64,000 nucleotides of DNA from Kibdelosporangium sp. MJ126-NF4 (GTDB lineage: Bacteria > Actinomycetota > Actinomycetes > Mycobacteriales > Pseudonocardiaceae), in the NCBI RefSeq assembly GCF_000826545.1, contig NZ_CDME01000016.1:186001-250000 (forward strand), read 5' to 3'. The first letter of the stretch is position 1. Every line of letters starts with the position of its first letter. The notes below the pieces were generated by a model. It saw only the letters and a program-made list of their open reading frames with translations, ran no database searches and had not been told where the DNA came from. Below are positions 53,679-61,891 of this stretch, piece by piece. A program made the translations under genes and the position numbers.

Positions 53679-54245
53679 TCAGCTGGTCTTCCACGCGTCG
53701 GCCAACAGCTGACGCGTCTCCGCGAGCAGCTGCGGCAGCACCTTGGTGTGGCCGATCACCGGCATGAAGTTGGCGTCTCCACCCCAGCGCGGCACCAGGT
53801 GCTGGTGCAGGTGCGCCGCGATGCCCGCGCCCGCGATCACGCCCTGGTTCATGCCGATGTTGAACCCGTGCGGCGCCGCGACCGCACGGCCGACACGCAT
53901 CGCGCGCTGGGTGAAATCGGCGAGTTCCAGAGTCTCCTGGACCGTCAGGTCGGTGTAGTCCGCCACGTGCCGGTACGGCACGACCATCAGGTGCCCGGGG
54001 TTGTACGGGTACAGGTTCAGCAGCGCGTACACCAGTTCACCGCGGGCGATGATCAACGCGTCGACGTCGTCCAGTTCGACCACACGGCAGAACGGGCAGC
54101 CTTCCGCCTGGTCGTGGTCAGGCTTGTTCTCGCCCTTGATGTACGCCATCCGGTGAGGCGTCCACAGGCGCTGCAGGGCGTCGGGCTCGCCGACGCCCTG
54201 CTGCTCGACCAGTTCGGGATCGGTCGCCGCGTTGGGATCTGTCAC
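53679..54245 (-). CDS. HIT family AP4A phosphorylase-like hydrolase (Rv2613c type)
   Basis: 188 residues. Zinc-type Cys pair in [26 protein letters not shown] and the histidine triad in [11 protein letters not shown]. Homologues degrade diadenosine tetraphosphate. GTG 54245 overlaps the thrS stop by four bases, so it is coupled to thrS, as in M. tuberculosis. Confidence 0.94.
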   Translation of the reverse strand: MTDPNAATDPELVEQQGVGEPDALQRLWTPHRMAYIKGENKPDHDQAEGCPFCRVVELDDVDALIIARGELVYALLNLYPYNPGHLMVVPYRHVADYTDLTVQETLELADFTQRAMRVGRAVAAPHGFNIGMNQGVIAGAGIAAHLHQHLVPRWGGDANFMPVIGHTKVLPQLLAETRQLLADAWKTS

Positions 54246-56299
54246 AGCGTCGCCTGGACGGTTTCGGCCGTCGGCGAACTGTTCTCACGCCGCTCGATCC
54301 ACGCCGTGACGGTCTCCACCGCGCGGTCGACGGGCACGCCGTTGATCTGCGTGCCGTCCCGGAAACGGAACGACACCGCGCCCGCCTCCACGTCCTTGCC
54401 GCCCGCCAGCAGCATGAACGGCACCTTCTGCATGGTGTGGTTGCGGATCTTCTTCTGCATCCGGTCGTCGGACAGGTCCAGCTCGACCCGGACACCCTTG
54501 GCCCGCAACGCCTTCTCCACCTGCTGCAGGTGCGGGACGTGCTCGTCGGCGATCGGGATGCCGACCACCTGCACCGGCGACAGCCACGCCGGGAACGCGC
54601 CCGCGTAGTGCTCGGTCAGCACACCGAAGAACCGCTCGATCGAACCGAACAGCGCCCGGTGGATCATCACCGGCCGCTGCCGGGATCCGTCAGGGCCGGT
54701 GTACTCCAGCTCGAACCGCTCCGGCAGGTTGAAGTCCAGCTGGATGGTCGACATCTGCCAGGTCCGGCCGAGCGCGTCGCGTGCCTGCACGGAGATCTTC
54801 GGGCCGTAGAACGCCGCGCCGCCCGGGTCGGGAACCAGCTCGAGGCCGGACTCCTCGCCGACCGAACGCAGCGTCTCGGTCGCCTGCTCCCATACCTCGT
54901 CCGAGCCGACGTACTTCTCCTCGTCCTTCGTGGACAGTTCGAGGTAGAAGTCGTCGAGACCGTAGTCGCGCAACAGGTTCAGCACGAACGTCAGCAGCGA
55001 CTTCAGCTCGTCGCGGACCTGGTCGGGGGTGCAGAAGATGTGCGCGTCGTCCTGCGTCATCCCGCGCACGCGGGTCAGGCCGTGGATCACGCCGGACTTC
55101 TCGTACCGGTACACCGAGCCGAACTCGAACATCCGCAACGGCAGCTCGCGGTACGAACGCCCGCGCGACCGGAAGATCAGGTCGTGGAACGGGCAGTTCA
55201 TCGGCTTGAGGTAGTAGTCCTGGCCCGGTTTGCGGACCGTGCCGTCCTCGTTGAGCTCGGCGTCCAGGTGCATCGCCGGGTACATGCCCTCGCGGTACCA
55301 GTCCAGGTGCCCGGAGACCTCGAACAGCGCGCCCTTTGTGATGTGCGGCGAGTAGACGAAGTCGTAGCCCTCTTCGACGTGCCGACGGCGCGAGTAGTCC
55401 TCCATCGCCATCCGGATGATGCCGCCCTTGGGGTGGAACACCGCCAGGCCGGAGCCGATCTCGTCGGGGAAGCTGAACAGGTCCAGCTCGTTGCCCAGCT
55501 TGCGGTGGTCGCGCTTCTCGGCCTCCGCCAGCATCTCCAGGTAGTGCTCCTGCGCCTCCGAGGACTCCCACGCGGTGCCGTAGATCCGCTGCAGCTGCGG
55601 GTTCTTCTCACTGCCGCGCCAGTACGCGGCCGCCGAGCGAGTCAGCTTGAACGCCGGGATGAACTTCGTCGTCGGCACGTGCGGGCCGCGGCACAGGTCG
55701 CCCCAGACCGTCTCGCCGGAGCGCGGGTCGAGGTTGTCGTAGATCGTCAGCTCGCCGCCGCCGACCTCCATCACCTCGGTCGTGTCCACATCGGACTTGA
55801 TGTCCACCAGTTCGAGCTTGTAGGGCTCGGCTTTGAGCTCGTCCTTGGCCGCGTCGACCGACTCGACCACGCGGCGGGAGAAGCGCTGGGCGCCCTTGAT
55901 GATCTGCTTCATGCGCTTCTCCAGCGCCTGCAGGTCCTCCGGGGTGAACGGCTTCTCGACGTCGAAGTCGTAGTAGAAGCCGTCCTTGATGAACGGCCCG
56001 ATGCCGAGCTTGGCGTCCGGGAACATCTGCTGCACGGCCTGGGCGAGCACGTGCGCCGTCGAGTGCCGGATCACCGAGCGGCCGTCGTCGGTGCTGGCGG
56101 CGACCGCCTCGACCTCGACGTCGGCGTCCGGAGCCCAGGACAGGTCGCGCAGCTTGCCCTGCGGGTCACGGACCACCACGATGGCATCCGGGCCCTTGGT
56201 CGGCAGTTCTGCCTCCCGCACGGCGGCGCTCGCCGTAGTCCCGGCCGACACCACCACGCGCGGGGCGGGTGCGGCATGGACGGCGGGAGAGTTGGACAC
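54242..56299 (-). CDS. thrS: Threonyl-tRNA synthetase
   Basis: 685 residues. TGS domain at the N-terminus, editing domain with [12 protein letters not shown], class II core with [14 protein letters not shown] (zinc Cys), motif 2 [12 protein letters not shown], motif 3 [13 protein letters not shown], and anticodon-binding domain ([14 protein letters not shown]). Charges tRNA-Thr. GTG 56299 has GAAGGAG upstream. The 180-base leader has no obvious T-box. Confidence 0.97.
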   Translation of the reverse strand: MSNSPAVHAAPAPRVVVSAGTTASAAVREAELPTKGPDAIVVVRDPQGKLRDLSWAPDADVEVEAVAASTDDGRSVIRHSTAHVLAQAVQQMFPDAKLGIGPFIKDGFYYDFDVEKPFTPEDLQALEKRMKQIIKGAQRFSRRVVESVDAAKDELKAEPYKLELVDIKSDVDTTEVMEVGGGELTIYDNLDPRSGETVWGDLCRGPHVPTTKFIPAFKLTRSAAAYWRGSEKNPQLQRIYGTAWESSEAQEHYLEMLAEAEKRDHRKLGNELDLFSFPDEIGSGLAVFHPKGGIIRMAMEDYSRRRHVEEGYDFVYSPHITKGALFEVSGHLDWYREGMYPAMHLDAELNEDGTVRKPGQDYYLKPMNCPFHDLIFRSRGRSYRELPLRMFEFGSVYRYEKSGVIHGLTRVRGMTQDDAHIFCTPDQVRDELKSLLTFVLNLLRDYGLDDFYLELSTKDEEKYVGSDEVWEQATETLRSVGEESGLELVPDPGGAAFYGPKISVQARDALGRTWQMSTIQLDFNLPERFELEYTGPDGSRQRPVMIHRALFGSIERFFGVLTEHYAGAFPAWLSPVQVVGIPIADEHVPHLQQVEKALRAKGVRVELDLSDDRMQKKIRNHTMQKVPFMLLAGGKDVEAGAVSFRFRDGTQINGVPVDRAVETVTAWIERRENSSPTAETVQATL

Positions 56300-56484
56300 T
56301 GTCTTGCTCCTTCACGACGGATTTTCCGGTGTGGGACCGAATGGTATCGAGTGGCCGACCAGCCGGTTCTGCCCTGGGTCAGGTGTGCCGTTACCGATTC
56401 GACAGCTTTCGCACAGCTGACGCACAGTAACCCGGGCCAACCTGGAGTCGTCATCGTTTTTTCGCACGTGACGGGGAGCAGACC

Positions 56485-56976
56485 GTGTCCGACGAACCCA
56501 CCACACCACGCCCGCAGGCCAAGCCGGACGACCCGGACGCGCAGCCCGCTCGTGAGCAGGCTAGCCAAGCCCAACAGGCAGACCAGGCAACGGACCAGAC
56601 AGCGGCTCATGGGGCGGAAGCGCCGCCGCCCCCTCCCCCACCGACCGGACCACCGACCGGGCCTCCGGCCACGAGCCGCCCGCCAGGCGGGTTCGGCCGG
56701 TTCGTCCGGCACCGCGCGACGCAGATCGTCGCCGCGGGCCTCGCCGGGCTGGTCATCGGCGGCGGCGTGGTCGCGCTCATCGACAGGGACGGCCCACGTG
56801 GCCGTGACAACTACGGCTATCACGGCCAGTTCGACCGTGGCCCCCGTGGTGGCGGCCCGAACTGGGACCGCTCGGACCGTGGCTTCAGGGATTTCCGGGA
56901 CGGACCGCGCGCGCCACGACAGGAACCGACACCGCCCAGCACTCCCAGCACTCCCCCGACGAGCTCGACCGGCTGA
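56485..56976 (+). CDS. Proline-rich single-pass membrane protein
   Basis: 163 residues. A Gln/Ala- and Pro-rich cytoplasmic N-terminus, one membrane segment (TQIVAAGLAGLVIGGGVVAL), and a Gly/Arg/Asp-rich outside tail ending in Pro/Ser/Thr. No known domain. GTG 56485 is the likely start. Low-complexity composition makes the gene call less certain, but the transmembrane segment and position divergent from thrS support it. Confidence 0.6.
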   Translation: MSDEPTTPRPQAKPDDPDAQPAREQASQAQQADQATDQTAAHGAEAPPPPPPPTGPPTGPPATSRPPGGFGRFVRHRATQIVAAGLAGLVIGGGVVALIDRDGPRGRDNYGYHGQFDRGPRGGGPNWDRSDRGFRDFRDGPRAPRQEPTPPSTPSTPPTSSTG

Positions 56977-57000
56977 TCCGGAACACTCGATCCGGGCCGG

Positions 57001-57618
57001 TCAGGGGGTGAGCATCGCCTTCATCTGGCCGATCTCCTTCTGCTGGGTGACGATCACGTCCTGGGCCATCTCCTCGACGAACACGTCCGACCCGGTCTGC
57101 AGCACGTCGGTGGCCATCTCGACGGCACCTTCGTGGTGCGCGGTCATCAGCTGCAGGAACATCCTGTCGAACTCAGGGCCGGTCGCCGCTCGAAGCGCGG
57201 CGAGTTGCTCGGCGCTCGCCATGCCCTTCATCTGTTCATGGGCGTCGTGCGCCGGGCCGCCGCCGTTCTTGGCCAGCCAGCCTTCCATCGACTTGATGTC
57301 GGGCCCCTGGGTGTCGGCGATCCGGCTGGCGAACGACTTCACCGTCGGGTTCGCGCCGCGCTGCGGCACCAGGCCGGTCATCTCCAGCGCCTGCTGGTGG
57401 TGCTTGATCATCATCCGGGCGTACCGGAAGTCGGTGTCGTTCGGCTTGTCCTTCGACGCGGCGGCCGGTGCCTGGCCCGGTGCCAGCGTCGCCGCGGACT
57501 CGCCCGGCCTGCCCGGCACGATCACGCCCGGGTTGTCGGGATCCGGCTGTGCCGTGTCGTTGGTACATCCGGACACCGCCATGACAACCATCAGGCTAAC
57601 CACCCAGACACGCCGCAC
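57001..57618 (-). CDS. DUF305 family lipoprotein
   Basis: 205 residues. Lipoprotein signal (VWVVSLMVVMAVSGC, Cys at about residue 18) and a ferritin-like four-helix DUF305 domain with the repeated H-H motif: MMIKHHQQALEM and LMTAHHEGAVEMA. DUF305 proteins are linked to copper handling in some bacteria; metal binding by these His residues is plausible. Divergent from the secreted LVIVD gene, a recurrent pairing in actinobacteria. Confidence 0.9.
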   Translation of the reverse strand: MRRVWVVSLMVVMAVSGCTNDTAQPDPDNPGVIVPGRPGESAATLAPGQAPAAASKDKPNDTDFRYARMMIKHHQQALEMTGLVPQRGANPTVKSFASRIADTQGPDIKSMEGWLAKNGGGPAHDAHEQMKGMASAEQLAALRAATGPEFDRMFLQLMTAHHEGAVEMATDVLQTGSDVFVEEMAQDVIVTQQKEIGQMKAMLTP

Positions 57619-57742
57619 AGTGCGTAAAAGTACATCACCGAAGAAACGTTGGTTTCCTACTTTCGGATGCTTTCCGCAGCTAAATGGTCACGGAATACTG
57701 TCGGCACCCGCCGCATGCAGCGTCGGGTGAGAGGAGCACGCA

Positions 57743-59155
57743 ATGGGGGCGAAGGGTAGATCGCTCGCACTGCTCGGGGCCGTGATCGTGACACTTCCGA
57801 TGCTGGTCGGCACGCCTGCGTCCGCGGCTGAGCAAGGCGGCATCCCCGGCATCGACGAAATCAGGCACAGCTGGAACATCCGGCAGCTGGCGAGCCTGCC
57901 GAAACAAGCGCCGTTCGACAACCAGGACGCGCTGAACACGGATCTCGCGTTCAGCGGCAACAAGGCGATCGTCGGCAACTACAACGGGTTCACGATCTAC
58001 GACATCGGCAACCCGCGCAAGCCCAAGCTCGTCAGCCAGGTCTCCTGCCCCGGGTCGCAGAACGACGTCTCGGTGTCCGGCGACCTGCTCTTCCTGTCGA
58101 CGGACTCGTCACGCAGCGACAACTCGTGCAACAGCGTGTCGAAGCCGACGTCCGAGAAGGACGCGTGGGAAGGCATCAAGATCTTCGACATCAGCAACGC
58201 CAAGGCGCCGAAGTACGTCGCCGCGGTGGAGACCAAGTGTGGGTCGCACACCAACACGCTGGTGCCGGACAACAAGTCCAAGGACCTGTACCTCTACGTC
58301 TCGTCGTACGGCCCCCGCGCGGAGTTCCCGGACTGCGCGCCGCCGCACGACCTGATCTCGATCATCAAGGTCCCCGTGCGCAACCCGTCGGCCGCGGCGA
58401 TCGTGGCCCAGCCGGTGCTGTTCCCGGACGGCGGCAACCCCGGCGTCGGCGGCACGTTCCCGGACAAGTTCGTCTCGGCGACCTCGGGCTGCCACGACAT
58501 CACCGTGTACCCGTCGAAGGACCTCGCGGCCGGTGCCTGCATGGGTGACGGCATCCTGTTCGACATCAAGAACCGCGAGAAGCCGCGCGTCATCAACCAG
58601 GTCAGGGACAACGAGCACTTCGCGTTCTGGCACTCGGCGACGTTCAACAACGAGGGCACCAAGGTCGTCTTCACCGACGAGCTCGGTGGCGGCGGCCGTG
58701 CGACCTGCAACGAGCAGATCGGCAAGGAGCGCGGCGCGGACGGCGTCTACGACATCACCGGCCGCGGCGACAACCGCAAGCTGGAGTTCCGCAGCTACTT
58801 CAAGATCCCCCGCGCCAACGCCGAGTCCGAGAACTGCGTGGCGCACAACGGCTCGCTGATCCCGGTGCTCGGCCGCGACATCATGGTGCAGGCCTGGTAC
58901 CAGGGCGGGATCTCGGTGTGGGACTTCACCGACTCGGCACGCCCGAAGGAGATCGGCTACTGGGAACGCGGCCCGCTCTCCGACAAGCCGATCACGGGCG
59001 GCCCGTGGTCGACCTACTACTACAACGGGCACATCTACTCGTCGGACATCCAGAAGGGCTTCGAGGTCCTCGACATCATCGATCCTCGGGTGCTCAGCGC
59101 GAAGTTCGTCAAGATGAAGGAGATGAACGCCCAGACGCAGGGCCACTTCTGGTGA
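57743..59155 (+). CDS. Secreted LVIVD-repeat beta-propeller protein
   Basis: 470 residues. Sec signal peptide cleaved after about residue 28 (VGTPASA). The mature protein has LVIVD-like strands repeating: GFTIYDIGNPRKPKLVSQV, GIKIFDISNAKAPKYVAAV, GISVWDFTDSARPKEIGYW, GFEVLDIIDPRVL. Function unknown; a cell-surface propeller is expected. GAGAGGAG precedes ATG 57743. Followed by a terminator at 59208. Confidence 0.92.
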   Translation: MGAKGRSLALLGAVIVTLPMLVGTPASAAEQGGIPGIDEIRHSWNIRQLASLPKQAPFDNQDALNTDLAFSGNKAIVGNYNGFTIYDIGNPRKPKLVSQVSCPGSQNDVSVSGDLLFLSTDSSRSDNSCNSVSKPTSEKDAWEGIKIFDISNAKAPKYVAAVETKCGSHTNTLVPDNKSKDLYLYVSSYGPRAEFPDCAPPHDLISIIKVPVRNPSAAAIVAQPVLFPDGGNPGVGGTFPDKFVSATSGCHDITVYPSKDLAAGACMGDGILFDIKNREKPRVINQVRDNEHFAFWHSATFNNEGTKVVFTDELGGGGRATCNEQIGKERGADGVYDITGRGDNRKLEFRSYFKIPRANAESENCVAHNGSLIPVLGRDIMVQAWYQGGISVWDFTDSARPKEIGYWERGPLSDKPITGGPWSTYYYNGHIYSSDIQKGFEVLDIIDPRVLSAKFVKMKEMNAQTQGHFW

Positions 59156-59178
59156 CCGCGTCCCGCCTGTAGGCACAC

Positions 59179-59203
59179 GACAGACAGACAGACAGACAGA
59201 CAG
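59179..59203. repeat. Tetranucleotide microsatellite (GACA)6
   Basis: Twenty-five bases of uninterrupted GACA repeat directly after the LVIVD gene. Such long perfect tetranucleotide runs are rare in high-GC actinobacteria and prone to slippage. Confidence 0.9.
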
Positions 59204-59207
59204 CGAG

Positions 59208-59240
59208 GCCGGTGCGACCCGATCGCACCGGCTTCGTTCT
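59208..59240 (+). terminator. Intrinsic terminator after the LVIVD gene
   Basis: GCCGGTGCGA (59208-59217) pairs exactly with TCGCACCGGC (59223-59232), loop of five, followed by the T-rich TTCGTTCTTTGT. This is the most canonical Rho-independent terminator of the window. Confidence 0.8.
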
Positions 59241-59310
59241 TTGTCCGACGTGAGGACCATTCCCTAAGGGCGGGCCCGCCACAGTCGGGAAGTCGATCGG
59301 GTGGGTGGGC

Positions 59311-59334
59311 GAGTGAGTGAGTGAGTGAGTGAGT
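59311..59334. repeat. Tetranucleotide microsatellite (GAGT)6
   Basis: Six perfect GAGT copies, about 110 bases after the GACA run and just before the left arm of the large inverted repeat. Confidence 0.9.
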
Positions 59335-59360
59335 GGGTAGGTGCGGGTTCCTTGATGGTG

Positions 59361-59640
59361 TGCGCGCAAATGCGCAGGGGTGTGGTTCGTGGGGTGTCCC
59401 TCCCGTATGGCCTGGGCGCAGCCATACCACGGCGTGTCGGGAGGTCGGCCTACGCAAACCGACCCCCAGCGCAGGCGGTACCGATCTCCCGGCACGTCGT
59501 GGTTTCCTTTGGCAGGTCATACGGGAGGGGCGCCCCGCGCCCCCCACTTGACCCAGGAAATCACGTGGGCTGAGCCAACCGGGGCGAGAAACGAAGCTCT
59601 GTTTGTGTCCCCCTCTTGGAGGCCTGCCCGCCGGCGAGGC
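59361..59640. repeat. Left arm of a large imperfect inverted repeat
   Basis: Aligns, in inverted orientation, with 60051-60277 plus 61767-61830. A 40-base block at 59411-59450 is identical to the complement of 60237-60276, and CAGGAAATCACGTG near 59553 recurs in the other arm. The arm is itself palindromic: CCTCCCGTATG near 59399 and CATACGGGAGG near 59518, with CCACGGCGTGTCGGGAGGTC and a near-complement inside. No convincing gene; reading frames here are by-products of the repeat. Confidence 0.85.
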
Positions 59641-60050
59641 ACCTTTTTTTGTCTTCCCCCCGGTAGGCACGTGAGTGCGGCCATCTCGTGACCACGGCCG
59701 CTGCGTGTGTGCTGTCGCTGCGTGGCTGCAACTATCTCGTGCGTGCGGCTGCCGCGTGTGCCGTTGCCGATTGACTGGTGCTGCCATCGTGGCTGCTGTC
59801 GCCGCGTGGCTGCTGCATCTCGTGTCTGCAGCTGCCGGGTGCGTGCCACAGCCCGAGTGACTGCCACAGCCGCGTGACTGCAGCCGCCACCGTGTGTGCC
59901 GCTGTCACATGTCTGCTGCCGACACGGGACTGCCGCTGTCACGGGGCGGACGCTACCGCCGAAGGCCCGCCCCAGGGACGTGATTGTGATGCCCGCTGTG
60001 TCAGGCTTGTTCCCGACACTCGAGTTGGCTTGTGGCTCGAAGAGAATGTA
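59641..60050. repeat. Degenerate low-complexity spacer between the repeat arms
   Basis: About 400 bases without a supported gene. From about 59670 to 59940 the sequence is a degenerate mosaic of short units like GCTGC, GCCGCGTG and CTCGTG recurring every 15-25 bases, unlike the surrounding coding DNA. A run of seven Ts occurs at about 59644-59650. Confidence 0.6.
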
Positions 60051-60277
60051 CTCGCCGGACGGCAGGCCTCCGAGAGGGAAACCAACCCGTGGTCTGCTCA
60101 CCCGGTTGGCTGTGCTCACGTGATTTCCTGTGCCTGGAAAAAGAGGCGTGGTCGGTTCCCTCCCGTATGTCCTGCCGGAGGAAACCACGGCGTGCCGGGA
60201 GGTCGGTATCGCCTGCGCTGTGGGTTGGTTTGCGTGGGCCGACCTCCCGACACGCCGTGGTATGGCTGCGCCCAGGA
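60051..60277. repeat. Right arm of the large inverted repeat, proximal part
   Basis: Reverse complement of the left arm, broken at 60277 where the IS110-family element begins; the arm resumes at 61767. The 40 bases before the break (60237-60276) are identical to the complement of 59411-59450. Confidence 0.85.
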
Positions 60278-60292
60278 TGCTCCTATGGGTTG

Positions 60293-61504
60293 TCAAGCGG
60301 CGATTGTGGGTGTGGCCTGCTTGGTGAGGTTGGTGAGGTTGGTGAGGTCGGCCATGAGGTGGGGGTAGATTTCGCGGGCGAGGTAGCGTTTGAGGCAGCG
60401 GATGAGGTGTTTTTTGGTCATTTTCGTGCCGGGGCGTAGCCGGGTGGTGATGTAGTCGCGGGTGGGGTGGTGGTGGGCTAGGCGGGTCAGCACGATGTAG
60501 TAGAGGGTGCTGTTGGCTTGTCGGTCGCCGGCGCGGGAGAGTCGGTGGTGGGAGTGGTTGTTGCCGCTGGAGCAGTCTTGGGGTGCGGTGCCGGTGAGGG
60601 CGGCGAACGCGGCTTCGGAGTGGACGCGGTCGGGGTGGTCGCCGGCGGTGAGCAGGAGTTGGGCGGCGTGGCCGGGGCCGACGCCGAACAGGGCGCTGGT
60701 GCGGGGTGCGATCCGGGTGAGCAGGGTGTGCAGGCAGCGGGTCAGCTCGGCCAGGCGGGTGTCGTAGTGCTGGATGGTGCGGGCCAGGTCGCCCAGCATC
60801 ATCCGGGTGGTGGTGGGTGAGTCCAGCAGGCTTTCGGTGAGCTGGGTGGTCGCGTGGGCGCGGGTGTGTCCGCGGGAGTGTTTCGCGGGCAGGGCGGGCG
60901 CGGTGAACTCGGCGCAGTGTCCGATCAGGACCTTGGTGGTCATGTCGGTCAGGGTTTCCCGTAGTGCGGGTGGGGCGGTGACGATCAGGTCGTGGAGCAG
61001 GTTCAGTGCGGCGGTGCGGGCCTTGACGAGATGGTCGCGGGTTTCTTTGATGACGCGGACGGATTCGACCGGGCCGGTGCGTGGGCGGGGGGCGGCGGTG
61101 GCGTCCCCGGACTGCACCGCCGCTGCGGCCGCGATCGCGTCCTTGACATCGGATTTGCCGGTCCGGCGGCGTTTCTGCCGGTTGGGGCGGTTGACCTCGA
61201 CCACGGTGACGCCGTGTTCGAGCAGGTGGGTGGTCAGCCCCGCGCCGTAACAGCCGGTGCCTTCGATCCCGACCGCCTCGAGCGGCCCGAACGCCTGCAG
61301 CCAGGCCAGCAGCTGGGTGTATCCGGCCTGGGTGGCGTCGAACCTCTCGGTGCCCAGGTCCCGGCCGAGGGAATCTTTCGCGGCCGCGACGTGGAACTGT
61401 TTGTGGGTGTCCACCCCACCGGTGATCGCCCCGACCGGGACCACCTGGGTGCCGGTCGAGTCGGTCGTGTGGGTGGACTTCTTCTTCGAGCGCGGGTTTG
61501 CCAT
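60293..61504 (-). CDS. IS110 family transposase
   Basis: 403 residues from ATG 61504 (a TTG ten codons upstream is possible). N-terminal DEDD RuvC-like domain: GGVDTHKQFHVAAAKDSLG (first Asp), AVGIEGTGCYGAGL (Glu), GKSDVKDAIAAAAAV (Asp pair). C-terminal Transposase_20 domain: SALFGVGPGHAAQLLLTAGD, AALTGTAPQDCSSGNN (predicted nucleophile Ser region), RLSRAGDRQANSTLYYI. In IS621 this enzyme recombines DNA guided by a bridge RNA. Intact over its whole length, so possibly active. Confidence 0.95.
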   Translation of the reverse strand: MANPRSKKKSTHTTDSTGTQVVPVGAITGGVDTHKQFHVAAAKDSLGRDLGTERFDATQAGYTQLLAWLQAFGPLEAVGIEGTGCYGAGLTTHLLEHGVTVVEVNRPNRQKRRRTGKSDVKDAIAAAAAVQSGDATAAPRPRTGPVESVRVIKETRDHLVKARTAALNLLHDLIVTAPPALRETLTDMTTKVLIGHCAEFTAPALPAKHSRGHTRAHATTQLTESLLDSPTTTRMMLGDLARTIQHYDTRLAELTRCLHTLLTRIAPRTSALFGVGPGHAAQLLLTAGDHPDRVHSEAAFAALTGTAPQDCSSGNNHSHHRLSRAGDRQANSTLYYIVLTRLAHHHPTRDYITTRLRPGTKMTKKHLIRCLKRYLAREIYPHLMADLTNLTNLTKQATPTIAA

Positions 61505-61550
61505 CCTGGTAGCGCCATCCTGTTCACTGACCAACGGGTACGGGTGGCGT

Positions 61551-61735
61551 GCACCCGGCCTGGCGGTCGGACAGGACAGTGATGGGTCGCCTGCTGCGAA
61601 CAGGCTCCTATGAGGTCACGGTCGCCGGGCCGGTGCACACCCGATGGCTGCCCCGGCCCAGCCGACAGATCCTGGGAAAGGCACAACAGCCAGCCATACG
61701 ACGGGTCAGACCCAACCAGGACAACCACCAGATCA
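61551..61735 (-). ncRNA. Predicted IS110 bridge RNA
   Basis: In RNA sense, a target-type loop carries CGTATGGC (forward 61693-61700, same as the left target flank), a GGC/GCC hairpin tip, then CCCAGGAT (forward 61669-61676), complementary to the right target flank. A donor-type loop carries CATAGGAGC (forward 61604-61612, same as the element's right end), a hairpin GCCTG/CAGGC, then TCACTG (within 61577-61587), complementary to the element's left end. The donor loop is closed by an imperfect stem between 61619-61638 and 61551-61570. This order matches the IS621 bridge RNA. Exact RNA ends are guesses. Confidence 0.65.
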
Positions 61736-61766
61736 CATCCTCACGGACGCACACCCATCCTCACTG

Positions 61767-61840
61767 CCATACGGGAGGAAACCAACCACGAACCCCACCC
61801 ATGCGCTATGCGCGCGCATCTCTGTCCCCTAAGGGCGGGC
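61767..61840. repeat. Right arm of the large inverted repeat, distal part
   Basis: Continuation of the right arm beyond the IS. CCATACGGGAGG, the ACGAACCCCAC block and the GCGCGC region match the complement of 59361-59410. CCCTAAGGGCGGGC at 61827-61840 also occurs at 59262-59275, so the two arms together with the IS span 59262-61840. The next gene starts at 61892. Confidence 0.75.
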
Positions 61841-61891
61841 GTGGGTAATTCCAGGGGCGGTGCCGGATGTCACGGGCACGCGCGATCCGTA

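Larger units (their letters stand above)
60278..61766 (-). mobile_element. IS110-family insertion sequence, about 1.49 kb
   Basis: Ends were inferred by comparing the interrupted right repeat arm with the intact left arm. In transposase sense the host site reads CGTATGG before and TCCTGGGCG after the element, with a CA dinucleotide at both junctions (forward TG at 61765-61766 and 60278-60279). There are no terminal inverted repeats, as expected for IS110. The 5' non-coding end is about 260 bases, long enough for a bridge RNA; the 3' end is 13 bases. Confidence 0.85.

Noticed and set aside
56300..56484. T-box or other riboswitch upstream of thrS
   Set aside because: No T-box antiterminator sequence or specifier hairpin could be recognised in the 180-base leader.
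54437..57730. A 1097-codon plus-strand open frame opposite thrS
   Set aside because: Antisense shadow; it crosses thrS, the proline-rich gene and the DUF305 gene in a frame without motifs.
59179..59334. CRISPR-like array
   Set aside because: The units are four-base microsatellites without spacers; no cas genes are present.
59517..60439. Several overlapping open frames in the repeat zone (up to 259 codons)
   Set aside because: They track the inverted-repeat arms and low-complexity spacer, have no domain, and appear symmetrically on both strands because the DNA is self-complementary.
59262..61840. CCCTAAGGGCGGGC as a target-site duplication of one large element
   Set aside because: The motif contains a palindrome and belongs to the repeat arms themselves, so it does not independently show duplication on insertion.
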